Source: Anaerolineales bacterium
GTDB lineage: Bacteria > Chloroflexota > Anaerolineae > Anaerolineales > UBA6663
NCBI GenBank assembly: GCA_016789175.1
Contig: JAEURK010000294.1
Location: 1 to 44,102 of the forward strand
DNA: 44,102 nucleotides
Reading direction: 5' to 3'
The notes beneath the pieces are model-generated. The model did no database searches. It saw only the letters and a program-made list of their open reading frames with translations, and was not told where the DNA came from. Every line of letters starts with the position of its first letter. The first letter of the stretch is position 1. A program made the translations under genes and the position numbers. Below are positions 30,104 to 38,386 of this stretch, in pieces.

Positions 30104-31509
30104 CGTTCGGTCGGCGCGCTGTCGGGCTGCGCCTGTGCCTTTCCCTCGCCGTGGGGTGCGCTCTCCGGCGCGCGCTCACGCACCACGCGCGCCGGCACGC
30201 CCAGGGCGAGCATGTTGGCCGGGATGTCGCGGGTGACGACCGACCCGGCCCCAGTCTGCGAGTCGTCGCCCAATGTGACAGGCGCGACCAGCAACGTATT
30301 GCTGCCCAGAAAGACGCGCTCGCCCAGCACGGTCTTGTTCTTCTTGACGCCGTCGTAGTTGCACGTGATCGTGCCGGCGCTGATGTTGGCTTCCGAACCG
30401 ATCTGGGCGTCGCCGATGTAGCTAAAGTGCCCCATCTTGACGCCCGGTCCAAGCGTGGCGTTCTTGACCTCGCCGAAGTTGCCCATGTGCACGCCGCGTT
30501 CGAGCCGGGCCCCGCTGCGCAGATGCGCGAACGGTCCGACGTCGACGTCCTCGGCCAGCCAGGCGCTTTCGAGCAACGATTGGCGCACGACGCAGCGATC
30601 GCCGATGGTGGTGTCGACGATGACGCTGTTCGGGCCGATCTCGCACTCGGCGCCGATGGTGGTCGCGCCCTGCAGATGCGTATTGGGCGCGATCACGGTG
30701 TCGGGTCCGATGGTCACGGTGGGCGCGATGTAGGTCGTGGCCGGGTCGACCAGGGTCACACCAGCGGTCATCCAGGCGGCGTTGACCCGCTGGCGCAGGG
30801 CGGCCTCGGCTTGCGCTAGCTGGGCGCGGGTGTTGATGCCGATGGTCTCGGCCTCATCGCCGGTCTTGACCGCCTCGACCCGGCGGCCGTCGGCCACGGC
30901 CAGCGCGACCGCATCGGTCAGGTAATACTCGCCCTTCGGCGAGAGCGGTAAGCGCTCGAGCGCCTCCCATAGCCAGGCGCCGTCAAAACAATAAGCACCG
31001 ACGTTGCGCTCCGGCAAGGCCAGCTGCGCGGGCGTCGCCTGGGCGACTTCGACCACCGCGGTCACGCCGTCATCCGAGGCCCGGATGACACGCCCAAAGT
31101 CAAACAGTCCGGCCGAGTCGATGGTGAGCAGCGCGATCGCGGCCTGAGACGCGCGGCGACGCTCGACCAGGGCCTGCAGGGTTTCGGCGCGCAACAACGG
31201 CATGTCGCCGTAAGTCACCAGCACGTCGGCGACATGGCCGCCGAGTGCCGCCCGGCCCTGCAGCACCGCATGCCCCGTGCCGAGCTGCTCAGCCTGCTCG
31301 ACGAAGCCGGCCCGGGCGCCGACCGCGGCCCGAACATCGTCGGCGCCGTGCCCGACCACCAGCACAGGCCGCGCGCCCGCTGCAGCCTGGGCGGCATCGA
31401 TCGCGTAGTGGATCAACGCCCGCCCCGCCAGCGGGTGCAGCACCTTGGGGAGTTTGGATTTCAGGCGAGTGCCCTGGCCGGCGGCCAGGATCAGCGCAAC
31501 GATCGACAT
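30100..31509 (-). CDS. glmU: Bifunctional GlmU (GlcN-1-P acetyltransferase / UDP-GlcNAc pyrophosphorylase)
   Basis: GlmU makes UDP-GlcNAc, the precursor of peptidoglycan, in two steps. The start at MSIVALILAAGQGTRLKSK has AGAGG 5 nt upstream; the extra 57 residues of the longer frame are not supported. The N-terminal uridyltransferase shows the GxGTRxxxxxPK signature and YGDMPLL. The C-terminal left-handed beta-helix has hexapeptide repeats, the LRSGARLERGVHMGNFGEVK segment with the active-site region, and KMGHFSYIGDAQIG. The 469-aa length is normal, with a short charged tail. It heads the transcription unit glmU, CorC-like, cdd, membrane protein. Confidence 0.96.
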   Translation of the reverse strand: MSIVALILAAGQGTRLKSKLPKVLHPLAGRALIHYAIDAAQAAAGARPVLVVGHGADDVRAAVGARAGFVEQAEQLGTGHAVLQGRAALGGHVADVLVTYGDMPLLRAETLQALVERRRASQAAIALLTIDSAGLFDFGRVIRASDDGVTAVVEVAQATPAQLALPERNVGAYCFDGAWLWEALERLPLSPKGEYYLTDAVALAVADGRRVEAVKTGDEAETIGINTRAQLAQAEAALRQRVNAAWMTAGVTLVDPATTYIAPTVTIGPDTVIAPNTHLQGATTIGAECEIGPNSVIVDTTIGDRCVVRQSLLESAWLAEDVDVGPFAHLRSGARLERGVHMGNFGEVKNATLGPGVKMGHFSYIGDAQIGSEANISAGTITCNYDGVKKNKTVLGERVFLGSNTLLVAPVTLGDDSQTGAGSVVTRDIPANMLALGVPARVVRERAPESAPHGEGKAQAQPDSAPTER

Positions 31510-31720
31510 CGGACCTCTTGAATAACCCTCTGGGGTTCGTGGGTTGAGCAGACGATAGACCGTGATCCGTCGTCCGCGGAAATGCGCCTCACAAATAGAA
31601 CCGGGCGGCCAGAGGCGGGGCGGGTCGTTTCGGTTGACGGCCGCAGTCCACGGGTTGGATCTCGTGCACCGGACTATCAATCGGCGTTTCCGCGCTCACC
31701 TGTGGCCGCCCGCATCACAT

Positions 31721-31795
31721 TGGCTGGGGCACTTGGACTCGAACCAAGATTCACGGATCCAAAGTCCGGTGTGCTGCCAATTGCACCATGCCCCA
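31721..31795 (-). tRNA. tRNA-Gln (anticodon UUG), CCA encoded
   Basis: The minus strand folds as a cloverleaf. The acceptor TGGGGCA pairs with TGCCCCA, with discriminator G and a genomically encoded CCA. D-stem GTGC/GCAC, anticodon loop CTTTGGA (anticodon TTG) and T-arm CTTGG-TTCGAGT-CCAAG are all present. The outermost anticodon-stem pair (C-T) does not match. The body without CCA spans 31724-31795. Confidence 0.95.
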
Positions 31796-31808
31796 AGATC
31801 AGACGGTC

Positions 31809-31814
31809 ATTATA
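31809..31814 (-). promoter_or_regulatory. -10 box of tRNA-Gln
   Basis: Minus-strand TGCTATAATG contains a perfect TATAAT 13 nt before the mature 5' end of tRNA-Gln. No -35 at normal spacing is evident. Confidence 0.55.
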
Positions 31815-31821
31815 GCAAAGT

Positions 31822-31867
31822 GGGCGTCGAGCGTGGGTCGTAGGGCGTAGAGCGTGGAGCGTGTGCA
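31822..31867. repeat. Degenerate GCGT-rich tandem repeat
   Basis: A run of short variant units (GGCGTCGAGCGTGGGTCG, then TAGGGCGTAGAGCGTGGAGC) lies just upstream of tRNA-Gln. It resembles the GTAGGGCGTA units at the right end of the window. It has no coding features. Confidence 0.5.
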
Positions 31868-31874
31868 CGGGCAA

Positions 31875-31894
31875 CCGGATGCCCCAGCATCCGG
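31875..31894. repeat. Small perfect hairpin
   Basis: CCGGATGC-CCCA-GCATCCGG has 8-bp arms and a 4-nt loop. It lies between the degenerate repeat and the larger inverted repeat. Confidence 0.5.
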
Positions 31895-31904
31895 CGTTGT
31901 CAGG

Positions 31905-31975
31905 CGCGGATTACGCGGAACGAATCGAGACCGATACCGGCAGGGCTCCAGTGGTTCCCAGCCGCGTAATCCGCG
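31905..31975. repeat. Inverted repeat with CGCGGATTACGCGG arms
   Basis: Arms at 31905-31918 and 31962-31975 are perfect 14-bp complements around a 43-nt spacer. The GCGGATTACGCGG core is the kind of dispersed intergenic palindrome that recurs in some bacterial genomes. A degenerate relative may lie near 22062. Confidence 0.55.
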
Positions 31976-32071
31976 GCTAAAAATACGGACTCGTGCATGC
32001 ACACGCGTGGAGCGAGATTGGCCGCTCGACTACCCGACCATCCGACTTCGTGGCTACGTGACGACCCGCCT

Positions 32072-33064
32072 TCACTCCCAGAACGCGTCGGCGTCTTGCG
32101 GTTTCAGGTTCGCCAGGGCCTGCTCGAAATTCCGGCGGTCGCTGTCGCTGAGCGTGGCAGCCCCGGCCGGGCGCTCTACGACCAGCGGCAGAGGCGCGGC
32201 CGAGACGGCCGGCTCGGGCGCCAGGCCGTTGGCGGCCAGCGGCGTCGGCTCGACAGACGGAGGCAGAGGCGCCGTGGCCGGCACGGCCTTGCCGACCGGC
32301 ACGCGGGCCGTGGTCGCGCGCGGTGGCTCGCGACGCACGCGACGCCGGACGGCGGCGAGGCGCATACCGGTCAGCTCGGCGAACTGCACCACGATCACGT
32401 CGTCATCCTCACGCCACAGCACCAGCAGGGCGTCGACGGTCTCGACCAGGTGCCAATGCCCGGGCGCCAGCGCGGCCACGACTTTGTGCGGATCCCCCAA
32501 CGCGGCCTCGGCCTGAGCCGGCAGACGGCCGCGCCAGTGGCCCTGGCCGTCCAGACGCGCCACCAGCACGGCATCCAGCTCACGCCGCAAGGCGGCGTCG
32601 GGCTCGGGTTCAGCGGAACGGCGCACCGGGCGGGTGGCCTCGGACGCTGCTCCCGCGGGCGGGGTGGCCTCGGGCAAAGCCGATTGGGCCAGCAAACGGG
32701 TCACCGTCCCCAGGAAGACCTTGAGCTCGATCGGTTTATCGAGGACCGCGGCAGCGCCCAACCGCTCGGCCTCGCGCCGCATATCGCCATCGGCGGCGCC
32801 GCTGATGACCAGGCTGCGCGTGCGCGGGCTCAGGCGGCGGGCGCGCTCCAGGAGTTGCAAGCCGTTCATCCCCGGCAGTCGCAGGTCGGCCACCAGGACG
32901 TCAACGGGCCCGGTCGCCTGCGTGCGCAGGGCCAACAGGGCCTCCTCGCCCGACAGCGCTTCGTCGATACGCAGGGGCAGGCCCAGGGTCTCCAGCGCCG
33001 TGCGCAAGAAACGCGTGATATCACGCTGGTCGTCAACCAGGAGGACGCGAGGTGGCATGTCCAT
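32072..33064 (-). CDS. Orphan response-regulator protein (REC domain plus variable C-terminus)
   Basis: The 330-aa protein begins with a receiver domain (1-125): acidic pair Asp11/Asp12, phosphoacceptor Asp60 in VLVADLRLPGMNG, Ser88 in VISGAA and Lys110 in LDKPIE. All the phosphorelay residues are present. The remaining 200 residues hold no DNA-binding domain I recognise. A middle segment (LDAVLVARLDGQGHWRGRL...VQFAELTGM) could be a small alpha/beta ligand or roadblock-like fold. The end is Pro/Ala-rich, then SDSDRRNFEQALANLKPQD. No histidine kinase is adjacent. No strong Shine-Dalgarno precedes the ATG, and a TAACAT lies 3 nt before it, so the message may be leaderless. A second ATG lies two codons later. 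Confidence 0.85.
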   Translation of the reverse strand: MDMPPRVLLVDDQRDITRFLRTALETLGLPLRIDEALSGEEALLALRTQATGPVDVLVADLRLPGMNGLQLLERARRLSPRTRSLVISGAADGDMRREAERLGAAAVLDKPIELKVFLGTVTRLLAQSALPEATPPAGAASEATRPVRRSAEPEPDAALRRELDAVLVARLDGQGHWRGRLPAQAEAALGDPHKVVAALAPGHWHLVETVDALLVLWREDDDVIVVQFAELTGMRLAAVRRRVRREPPRATTARVPVGKAVPATAPLPPSVEPTPLAANGLAPEPAVSAAPLPLVVERPAGAATLSDSDRRNFEQALANLKPQDADAFWE

Positions 33065-33183
33065 AGAATGTTACGGCGGCTCCCGGCTGGGAGGCTGCAA
33101 GTTTCACGCCACGTTTAGGCGTCGCTCGGACAGGGCCAGGCCATCGCGTCAAAACCAGTCCCGGCGAGTTTGCCCCGCCCGGC

Positions 33184-34212
33184 TCAGTCCCCGTTGGCCT
33201 CCGCCGCCGACTCCAGGTAGGCCCACACCGCGGCCAGGCTCGCCTCCGGGTTGTCGTTGAAGAGCATGTGCCCGGCCGCGGGGATCACCACGACCTCGGC
33301 CACCGGGAAGAGGCTCGCGTGTTGACGCTGCAGATCCTCACCCAGCCAGGTGTTGCACGCCGACGCCAGAAACAGGATCGGTCGAGGATAGCGATCGGCG
33401 TTCGCGGAGAAGAGCGACATGTCGGTGAGACCCGCGGGTGTGCGCGCGCTGCTTTGGATCGCGGCGCCGGCCGTCGCGCCGACCCGCCAGGCCGGCTGGA
33501 TCATCGGCCGCCCGGGGCAGTGATAGGGATTGTCGGCGTCGCTGCTCCACAGCTCGGCCTGACGGGCGGCGATGAAGTCGGCGCGCTCGCCGCCGTCCGC
33601 GATGTGCAGCGCCTCGATGTAGACCGGGGCGATCCGCAGCAGCAGGTCCGCATCCATGATGGAAGCGAAGTGCGCCTGGAAGGCCTGCATCGCCTCGTCG
33701 GTGAGGGCGCCGGGTTCGGCCAGCACAACCTGGCTGACGCGCTCCGGGTGCTGGCCGATGTAGGCGGCGGCCAGCATCGCGCCCCACGAATGTCCGATCA
33801 AGATCACGGGCCGGTCGGGGCTGTAGTGGTCGGCGAACAGGTCAAGATCGTCGACCATGTCCTGGGCCGTCAAGCCCTCGGCCCCGATCCGGGTCGATAA
33901 CCCGCCCCCGCGCTGGTCATAGAACACGACGAAGTAGCGGTCGGCCAGGGCCTGCAGCCCCAACAGGTACCGATAGTCGGAGCCGGGCCCGCCATGCAGC
34001 ACGATCACGGTCGGGTCGGCCGGGTCGCCGAAGGTTTCACTGTGAAAGAGCCTCCCCTCCAGGGCGATCCTGGGCAGCGCCGGATCCACATCCACCGTGG
34101 CCGGCAATGCGGCCGGGGCCGGCGTCGTGACGTAAGCCCAGGCGATGAGCCCGGCCGCCACGGCCAACAGGAACGTCAAAGCGACGGCGGCTCGTTTGAG
34201 CGACTTGAGCAT
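33184..34212 (-). CDS. Membrane-anchored alpha/beta hydrolase (proline-iminopeptidase-like, S33)
   Basis: The 342-aa protein has an N-terminal membrane anchor (VALTFLLAVAAGLIAWAYV), so the enzyme probably faces outward. The hydrolase core shows the oxyanion motif HGGPG (73-77), FYDQRGGGLS, the nucleophile elbow GHSWG (Ser142) and a C-terminal His315 in AAGHMLFND. This order and HGGPG are typical of S33 aminopeptidases and related hydrolases; the substrate is unknown. GAGGTG precedes the ATG. It follows the TetR gene by 60 bp on the same strand, and the two probably form an operon. Confidence 0.88.
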   Translation of the reverse strand: MLKSLKRAAVALTFLLAVAAGLIAWAYVTTPAPAALPATVDVDPALPRIALEGRLFHSETFGDPADPTVIVLHGGPGSDYRYLLGLQALADRYFVVFYDQRGGGLSTRIGAEGLTAQDMVDDLDLFADHYSPDRPVILIGHSWGAMLAAAYIGQHPERVSQVVLAEPGALTDEAMQAFQAHFASIMDADLLLRIAPVYIEALHIADGGERADFIAARQAELWSSDADNPYHCPGRPMIQPAWRVGATAGAAIQSSARTPAGLTDMSLFSANADRYPRPILFLASACNTWLGEDLQRQHASLFPVAEVVVIPAAGHMLFNDNPEASLAAVWAYLESAAEANGD

Positions 34213-34272
34213 GGTTCACCTCAATTGGATTGGATTGAATTGACGAAGCAGGGGTTAGCGCTGACGCCGCGC

Positions 34273-34923
34273 TCAGGGTGGCGGCAACGCGGGCGCCAAC
34301 AGGATGTCAAGCTGACGCCGATACGTGTCACGCACGCTCCCGGATTGGCTCGATTGGAGCAGCACTGGCGTCAGGAAGAAGACGCCCATCAGGGTGACGA
34401 TGAAGGCTTCGAGATCGAGGTGCGGCGCCACCTCGCCCGCGCGGCGCGCGGCGATCAAATGTGCGGCAAGCATTTGTTGCAATCCCTCCGCCTGGATCGC
34501 CTCGATGCCGGCTTGCTCGCCGAAGTGCAGGGCGTATTCGGCGCGGGTCAACGGCGAAAACGCGAGGGTGTGGCGCGCCTGGTAGATCAGCACTTCACGC
34601 ATGATCCCGGGCGTCGTCTCCTCGCCCTGGGCCGCCGTATCGAACAGGATCCGCACCGCTTCGAGGTGCGTGCCACCGGCCGTCAGGCAGTGCGCCATCG
34701 ACCATTGGGCCTCGATGCTCCACAGCTGAACGCGATAGCCCACCACGGCTGCCTTGGTGGGGAAGTAATTGAAAAACGTGCCCTCGGAGACCTGGGCCTC
34801 GGCACAGATATCCTTGACCGCGATCTCTTCGAGGCTCTGGTGCTTGAGTCGGACCGCCACGGCCCGGGTGAGCGCCGCTTTGGTGGCTGCGTATTTGCGC
34901 TCTCGCAGGGGCAATTCAGTCAT
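34273..34923 (-). CDS. TetR/AcrR-family regulator
   Basis: This 216-aa repressor-type protein has the TetR helix-turn-helix at about residues 12-58 (TKAALTRAVAVRL, IAVKDICAEAQVSEGTFFNY, FPTKAAVV). The ligand-binding helical C-terminal domain is divergent, as is normal for the family. The ATG used lies 6 nt from the -10 box. A GTG six codons earlier would fall upstream of the predicted start point. It probably regulates itself and the downstream hydrolase; the AT-rich near-palindrome overlapping and preceding the -35 could be the operator. Confidence 0.92.
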   Translation of the reverse strand: MTELPLRERKYAATKAALTRAVAVRLKHQSLEEIAVKDICAEAQVSEGTFFNYFPTKAAVVGYRVQLWSIEAQWSMAHCLTAGGTHLEAVRILFDTAAQGEETTPGIMREVLIYQARHTLAFSPLTRAEYALHFGEQAGIEAIQAEGLQQMLAAHLIAARRAGEVAPHLDLEAFIVTLMGVFFLTPVLLQSSQSGSVRDTYRRQLDILLAPALPPP

Positions 34924-34929
34924 ACGATG

Positions 34930-34958
34930 TTTATAGCACACACTATTTTTGTTGTCAA
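34930..34958 (-). promoter_or_regulatory. Near-consensus promoter of tetR-hydrolase unit
   Basis: TTGACA (34953-34958) and TATAAA (34930-34935) on the minus strand are 17 bp apart, the best promoter in the window. The -10 ends 6 nt before the tetR ATG, so the message should be leaderless. An AT-rich quasi-palindrome (CTAATATAATATAG) lies just upstream. Confidence 0.85.
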
Positions 34959-35020
34959 CTATATTATATTAGCAGACCCCAGACTGAGGATTTTGACAAT
35001 GCCCCATTTGAGAAAGATAG

Positions 35021-35051
35021 GGCGAAAACCGCAAGCGTTGCGGTTTTCGCC
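35021..35051. terminator. Perfect 14-bp hairpin with A4/T4 borders
   Basis: The arm GGCGAAAACCGCAA (35021-35034) and its exact complement (35038-35051) flank a GCG loop. The outer GCGAAAA/TTTTCGC borders match two other hairpins in the window. It lies in the 296-bp non-coding stretch between tetR and oppF. Confidence 0.65.
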
Positions 35052-35163
35052 GTCTCGTTTGAATATGCACTGCTCAAAGCAGGCACGGCACGGGGGCGAG
35101 GCCACTCTCTCAGTGAGCCTGCGGCCAACCTGAGGGTTGTGGCCGCGCCCAACGCTTTAAACC

Positions 35164-35190
35164 GCGAAGCCGGCCCGGGGCCGGCTTCGC
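35164..35190 (-). terminator. Terminator of the opp operon
   Basis: The 12-bp arm GCGAAGCCGGCC and its complement flank a 3-nt loop about 30 bp past the oppF stop. On the minus strand it is followed by a short GGTTTAAA stretch rather than a strong U-tract. Confidence 0.65.
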
Positions 35191-35219
35191 TTCAGGTCTG
35201 ACAGCGGCGTGGTCGACGC

Positions 35220-36239
35220 CTATGCCACGCGCCAACACGCCACGAGGTGGCCGGGTGAGGCTTCCTTGAAATCAGGCTCCTGCTCGGCGCAGTGCTTGAA
35301 GGCGACCGGGCAGCGCGGATGGAAGCGGCAGCCCGACGGCGGGCGCAGCGGGCTGGGCACGTCGCCCTTGAGGATGACCCGATCGGGCTTGTAGTTCGGG
35401 TCGGGCATCGGGATGGCCGAGAGCAGGGCCTGGGTATACGGGTGGAGCGGATTGCGGTACAGCTCGTCGCGATCGGCCAGCTCGACCATCTTGCCCAGAT
35501 ACATCACGGCCACGCGGTCGGAGATGTGCTCGACCACGCTCAAATTGTGAGCGATGAACAGATAGGTCAGGCCGAACTCGCGCTGCAGCTCCTTGAGGAT
35601 GTTGAGCACCTGGGCCTGGATCGAGACGTCGAGGGCCGAGACCGGCTCGTCGCACACGATGAACTTCGGCCGCAGCGCGAGCGCGCGGGCAATACCGATG
35701 CGTTGGCGCTGGCCGCCCGAGAACTCGTGCGGGTAGCGGCGGGCGTGATAGTCCTGCAGACCGACCTTACGCAGGGTGTTGATCACGGTCTCGAACCGCT
35801 CCTGGCGGTTGCCCATGCCGTGCACCAGCAGGCCCTCGGCGATGCTCTCGCCGACCGGCATACGCGGGTCGAGCGACGAGTACGGGTCCTGGAAGATGAT
35901 CTGCATGTTGCGGCGCAGAAGTTTCAGTTCGCGGCCGTTGGCCTTGAACACATCCTGGCCCTCGAAGCTCACCTGACCGGCGGTGGCGGGCACAAGCCGG
36001 AGGAGCGTGCGACCGACCGTGGTTTTGCCGCAGCCCGATTCGCCCACCATGCCGAGCGTCTCGCCCTCTTTGATGGCGAACGAGACGTTGTCCACGGCCT
36101 GGACCCAGGCGACGATGCGCTGCAACAGGCCGCCGCGCACCGGGAAATACTTGTACAGGTTCTTGATCTCGACCAGGTTCGCGCCGTCTTTGGTTGCGGC
36201 CGCTCCGTCGTTGACTTTCCAGTCCATCGCGGTTGTCAT
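35220..36239 (-). CDS. oppF: Oligopeptide ABC transporter ATP-binding protein OppF-type
   Basis: One of the two ATPases that power peptide import. The 339-aa protein has Walker [17 protein letters not shown]-loop [13 protein letters not shown], signature [14 protein letters not shown], Walker [13 protein letters not shown] and the H-loop IAHNLSVV. The C-terminal oligo_HPY region ([15 protein letters not shown]) and a Cys cluster ([14 protein letters not shown]) are typical of Opp/Dpp ATPases. The ATG lacks a close Shine-Dalgarno. The spacing to oppD is 32 bp. It is the last gene of the operon. Confidence 0.95.
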   Translation of the reverse strand: MTTAMDWKVNDGAAATKDGANLVEIKNLYKYFPVRGGLLQRIVAWVQAVDNVSFAIKEGETLGMVGESGCGKTTVGRTLLRLVPATAGQVSFEGQDVFKANGRELKLLRRNMQIIFQDPYSSLDPRMPVGESIAEGLLVHGMGNRQERFETVINTLRKVGLQDYHARRYPHEFSGGQRQRIGIARALALRPKFIVCDEPVSALDVSIQAQVLNILKELQREFGLTYLFIAHNLSVVEHISDRVAVMYLGKMVELADRDELYRNPLHPYTQALLSAIPMPDPNYKPDRVILKGDVPSPLRPPSGCRFHPRCPVAFKHCAEQEPDFKEASPGHLVACWRVA

Positions 36240-36271
36240 CGTGGCTGTCTGTCCCTTCTGTCTTCCTCAGC

Positions 36272-37321
36272 CTAGCGGCCGACCGCTTCGGAGGCCAGGG
36301 GCGCGACATGCCCCTCGGTGCTCTGATACAACCAGCAGCGTACCGTGTGCTCCGGCCCGACCGGCACAAGATCCGGGAACCGATCGGTGCAGATCGTCAG
36401 GTTGTGCTCGACGCGCGCCAGGCAGCGCGGCGCGAACCGGCAGCCCTTGGGCAGATTGACCAGGTTGGGCACCGAGCCCGGGATGGTATCGAGCGCGTCG
36501 CGCACGATGCCCAGCACCGGGATCGAGCCGATCAGGCCCTTGGTGTACGGATGCTTGGGCTGCGCGAAGAGCGTCTTGGTGTCGGTCTGCTCGACGATCT
36601 GACCGGCGTACATCACCGCCACGCGCTCGCACATCTCGGCCACGACGCCCAGGTCGTGCGTGATCAGGATGATCGAGGCCTCGACCTTCGAGCGCAGATC
36701 GCGGATCAGGTCCAGGATCTGGGCCTGGATGGTGACGTCGAGGGCCGTGGTCGGCTCGTCGGCGATCAGCAGTTCGGGCACGCAGGCCAGACCCATGGCG
36801 ATCATCACGCGCTGGGCCATGCCGCCCGAGAGTTCGTGCGGGAACGACTTCGCCCGGCGCTCGGCGTCGGGGATGCCGACCATCTTGAGCAGTTCGATCG
36901 CGCGATTCCAGCCCGCTTCTTTGCCCAGCGAGCGGTGGATGTCGAGCACTTCGGCGATCTGATCGCCGACGCGGAAGACCGGATTGAGCGCGGTCTGCGG
37001 CTGCTGAAAGATCATGGCGATCTTGTTGCCGCGCACCTTGACCATCTCCGCCTCGGGCAGCTTGAGCAGGTCCCGACCGTCGAAGACGATCTCGCCCTCG
37101 ATGGTCTTTCCGGGCTGTCCGATCAGGCGCATGATCGAAAGCGAGGTCACCGACTTTCCGCAGCCCGACTCGCCGACGAGGCCCAACACCTCGCCGCGTC
37201 GGACCGTGAAGTCGACACCGTCGACGCTTTTGACCACGCCGTCCTCGGTGAAGAAGTAGGTCTTGAGATTGCGCACCTCAAGAATGTTGGGCGAGGCGCC
37301 GTTGAAGTTGGTCTCTGCCAT
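36272..37321 (-). CDS. oppD: Oligopeptide ABC transporter ATP-binding protein OppD-type
   Basis: This is the second ATPase of the peptide importer, 349 aa from the ATG chosen. GGAGGT lies 13 nt upstream, a long spacing; a start 12 codons earlier lacks support. Walker [17 protein letters not shown]-loop [12 protein letters not shown], signature [15 protein letters not shown], Walker [13 protein letters not shown] and H-loop [10 protein letters not shown] are intact. The C-terminal [12 protein letters not shown] and Cys-rich [18 protein letters not shown] complete the OppD form. It pairs with oppF. Confidence 0.95.
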   Translation of the reverse strand: MAETNFNGASPNILEVRNLKTYFFTEDGVVKSVDGVDFTVRRGEVLGLVGESGCGKSVTSLSIMRLIGQPGKTIEGEIVFDGRDLLKLPEAEMVKVRGNKIAMIFQQPQTALNPVFRVGDQIAEVLDIHRSLGKEAGWNRAIELLKMVGIPDAERRAKSFPHELSGGMAQRVMIAMGLACVPELLIADEPTTALDVTIQAQILDLIRDLRSKVEASIILITHDLGVVAEMCERVAVMYAGQIVEQTDTKTLFAQPKHPYTKGLIGSIPVLGIVRDALDTIPGSVPNLVNLPKGCRFAPRCLARVEHNLTICTDRFPDLVPVGPEHTVRCWLYQSTEGHVAPLASEAVGR

Positions 37322-37366
37322 AACTGATCTTGTGACCTCCGGCCCGGCCGGGGCCAAACCCTTTCT

Positions 37367-38371
37367 TTACATCTTCAAGCGCGGATCGAGCGCGTCACGG
37401 ACGCCGTCGCCGACGAAGTTGAACGCCAGCGAACAGATGAAGATCGGCGTGCCTGCGATCAACGGCAGCCATGGGATCTGCAACATGCTGCTCTGAGCGA
37501 TCGAGAGCATGTTGCCCCAGGTCGGGGTCGGGTCTTGAATACCCAGGCCCAGGAAACTCAAGGCCGCCTCGCTGATGATAAAGCCGGAAAGCCCAAGGCT
37601 GGCGCTGACGATCATGGGCGCCATGGCGTTCGGGATCATGTGCTGGAAGATGATCCGCCAGTGCGACGAGCCGAGCGCGCGCGCGGCCTCGGTGTAGGTC
37701 TGCTCCTTGAGCGAGAGCACCATGCCGCGCATCAGACGCGAGTCGCCCATCCAGCCAAAGGCCACAAAGATACCGATGATGGCCACGATCTGGGTGGTCT
37801 CGGTGGTCGGGATGATCAGCAGCCAACTGATGAAGTTGGCGATCGGCGCCGGCAACGCCAACGCCTCTCGATACTGAATGATGATCGATGAGATGATCAA
37901 CAGAAGCGGCAATTGCGGAATGCTCAGCATGAACTCGACGAAGCGCATCAACAGCGTATCGACCACGCCGCCGATGTAGCCCGAGATCGAGCCGATGACG
38001 ATGCCCAACAGCGAGCTCCCGATTTGGGCCAGGATCGCGACGGTCAAGGAAATCCGCCCGGCGAAGATCAGGCGCGAGAGGTAATCGCGCCCGATGTTGT
38101 CGGTGCCCAGATAGTGCATGCGCCCGTCTTCGGCCATGGTGCCCGGCGGCATGAAGTAGTCGCCGACTTTGAGCTCGGTCGGCTTGAAGGGCGCCAGGTA
38201 GGGCGCCAGCAAGACGACGAGCGCAATCACGGCCAGGACGCTCAATGAAATGACGGCCAGCTTGTGGCGCAGAAAGCGCTGCAGGATGACTTTGCCCTGG
38301 CTGACCTCTTCGGGCATCGCCTCCGCATTCAGCAGATCGACCGGACGTGGCGAGAGCGCGGTAGTAGTCAT
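37367..38371 (-). CDS. oppC: Oligopeptide ABC transporter permease OppC-type
   Basis: This membrane subunit of 334 aa has six hydrophobic segments, starting LAVISLSVLAVIALVVLLAP with a cytoplasmic N-terminus. The OppC opening GTDNIGRDYLSRLIFAGRIS and the EAA-type coupling helix YTEAARALGSSHWRIIFQHM are clear. A GGAGA site lies 4 nt before the ATG. It is followed by oppD after 45 bp. Residues 175-195 (PIANFISWLLIIPTTE) form a slightly longer loop than usual. Confidence 0.95.
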   Translation of the reverse strand: MTTTALSPRPVDLLNAEAMPEEVSQGKVILQRFLRHKLAVISLSVLAVIALVVLLAPYLAPFKPTELKVGDYFMPPGTMAEDGRMHYLGTDNIGRDYLSRLIFAGRISLTVAILAQIGSSLLGIVIGSISGYIGGVVDTLLMRFVEFMLSIPQLPLLLIISSIIIQYREALALPAPIANFISWLLIIPTTETTQIVAIIGIFVAFGWMGDSRLMRGMVLSLKEQTYTEAARALGSSHWRIIFQHMIPNAMAPMIVSASLGLSGFIISEAALSFLGLGIQDPTPTWGNMLSIAQSSMLQIPWLPLIAGTPIFICSLAFNFVGDGVRDALDPRLKM

Positions 38372-38386
38372 GTGTCTCCTCGCCCC

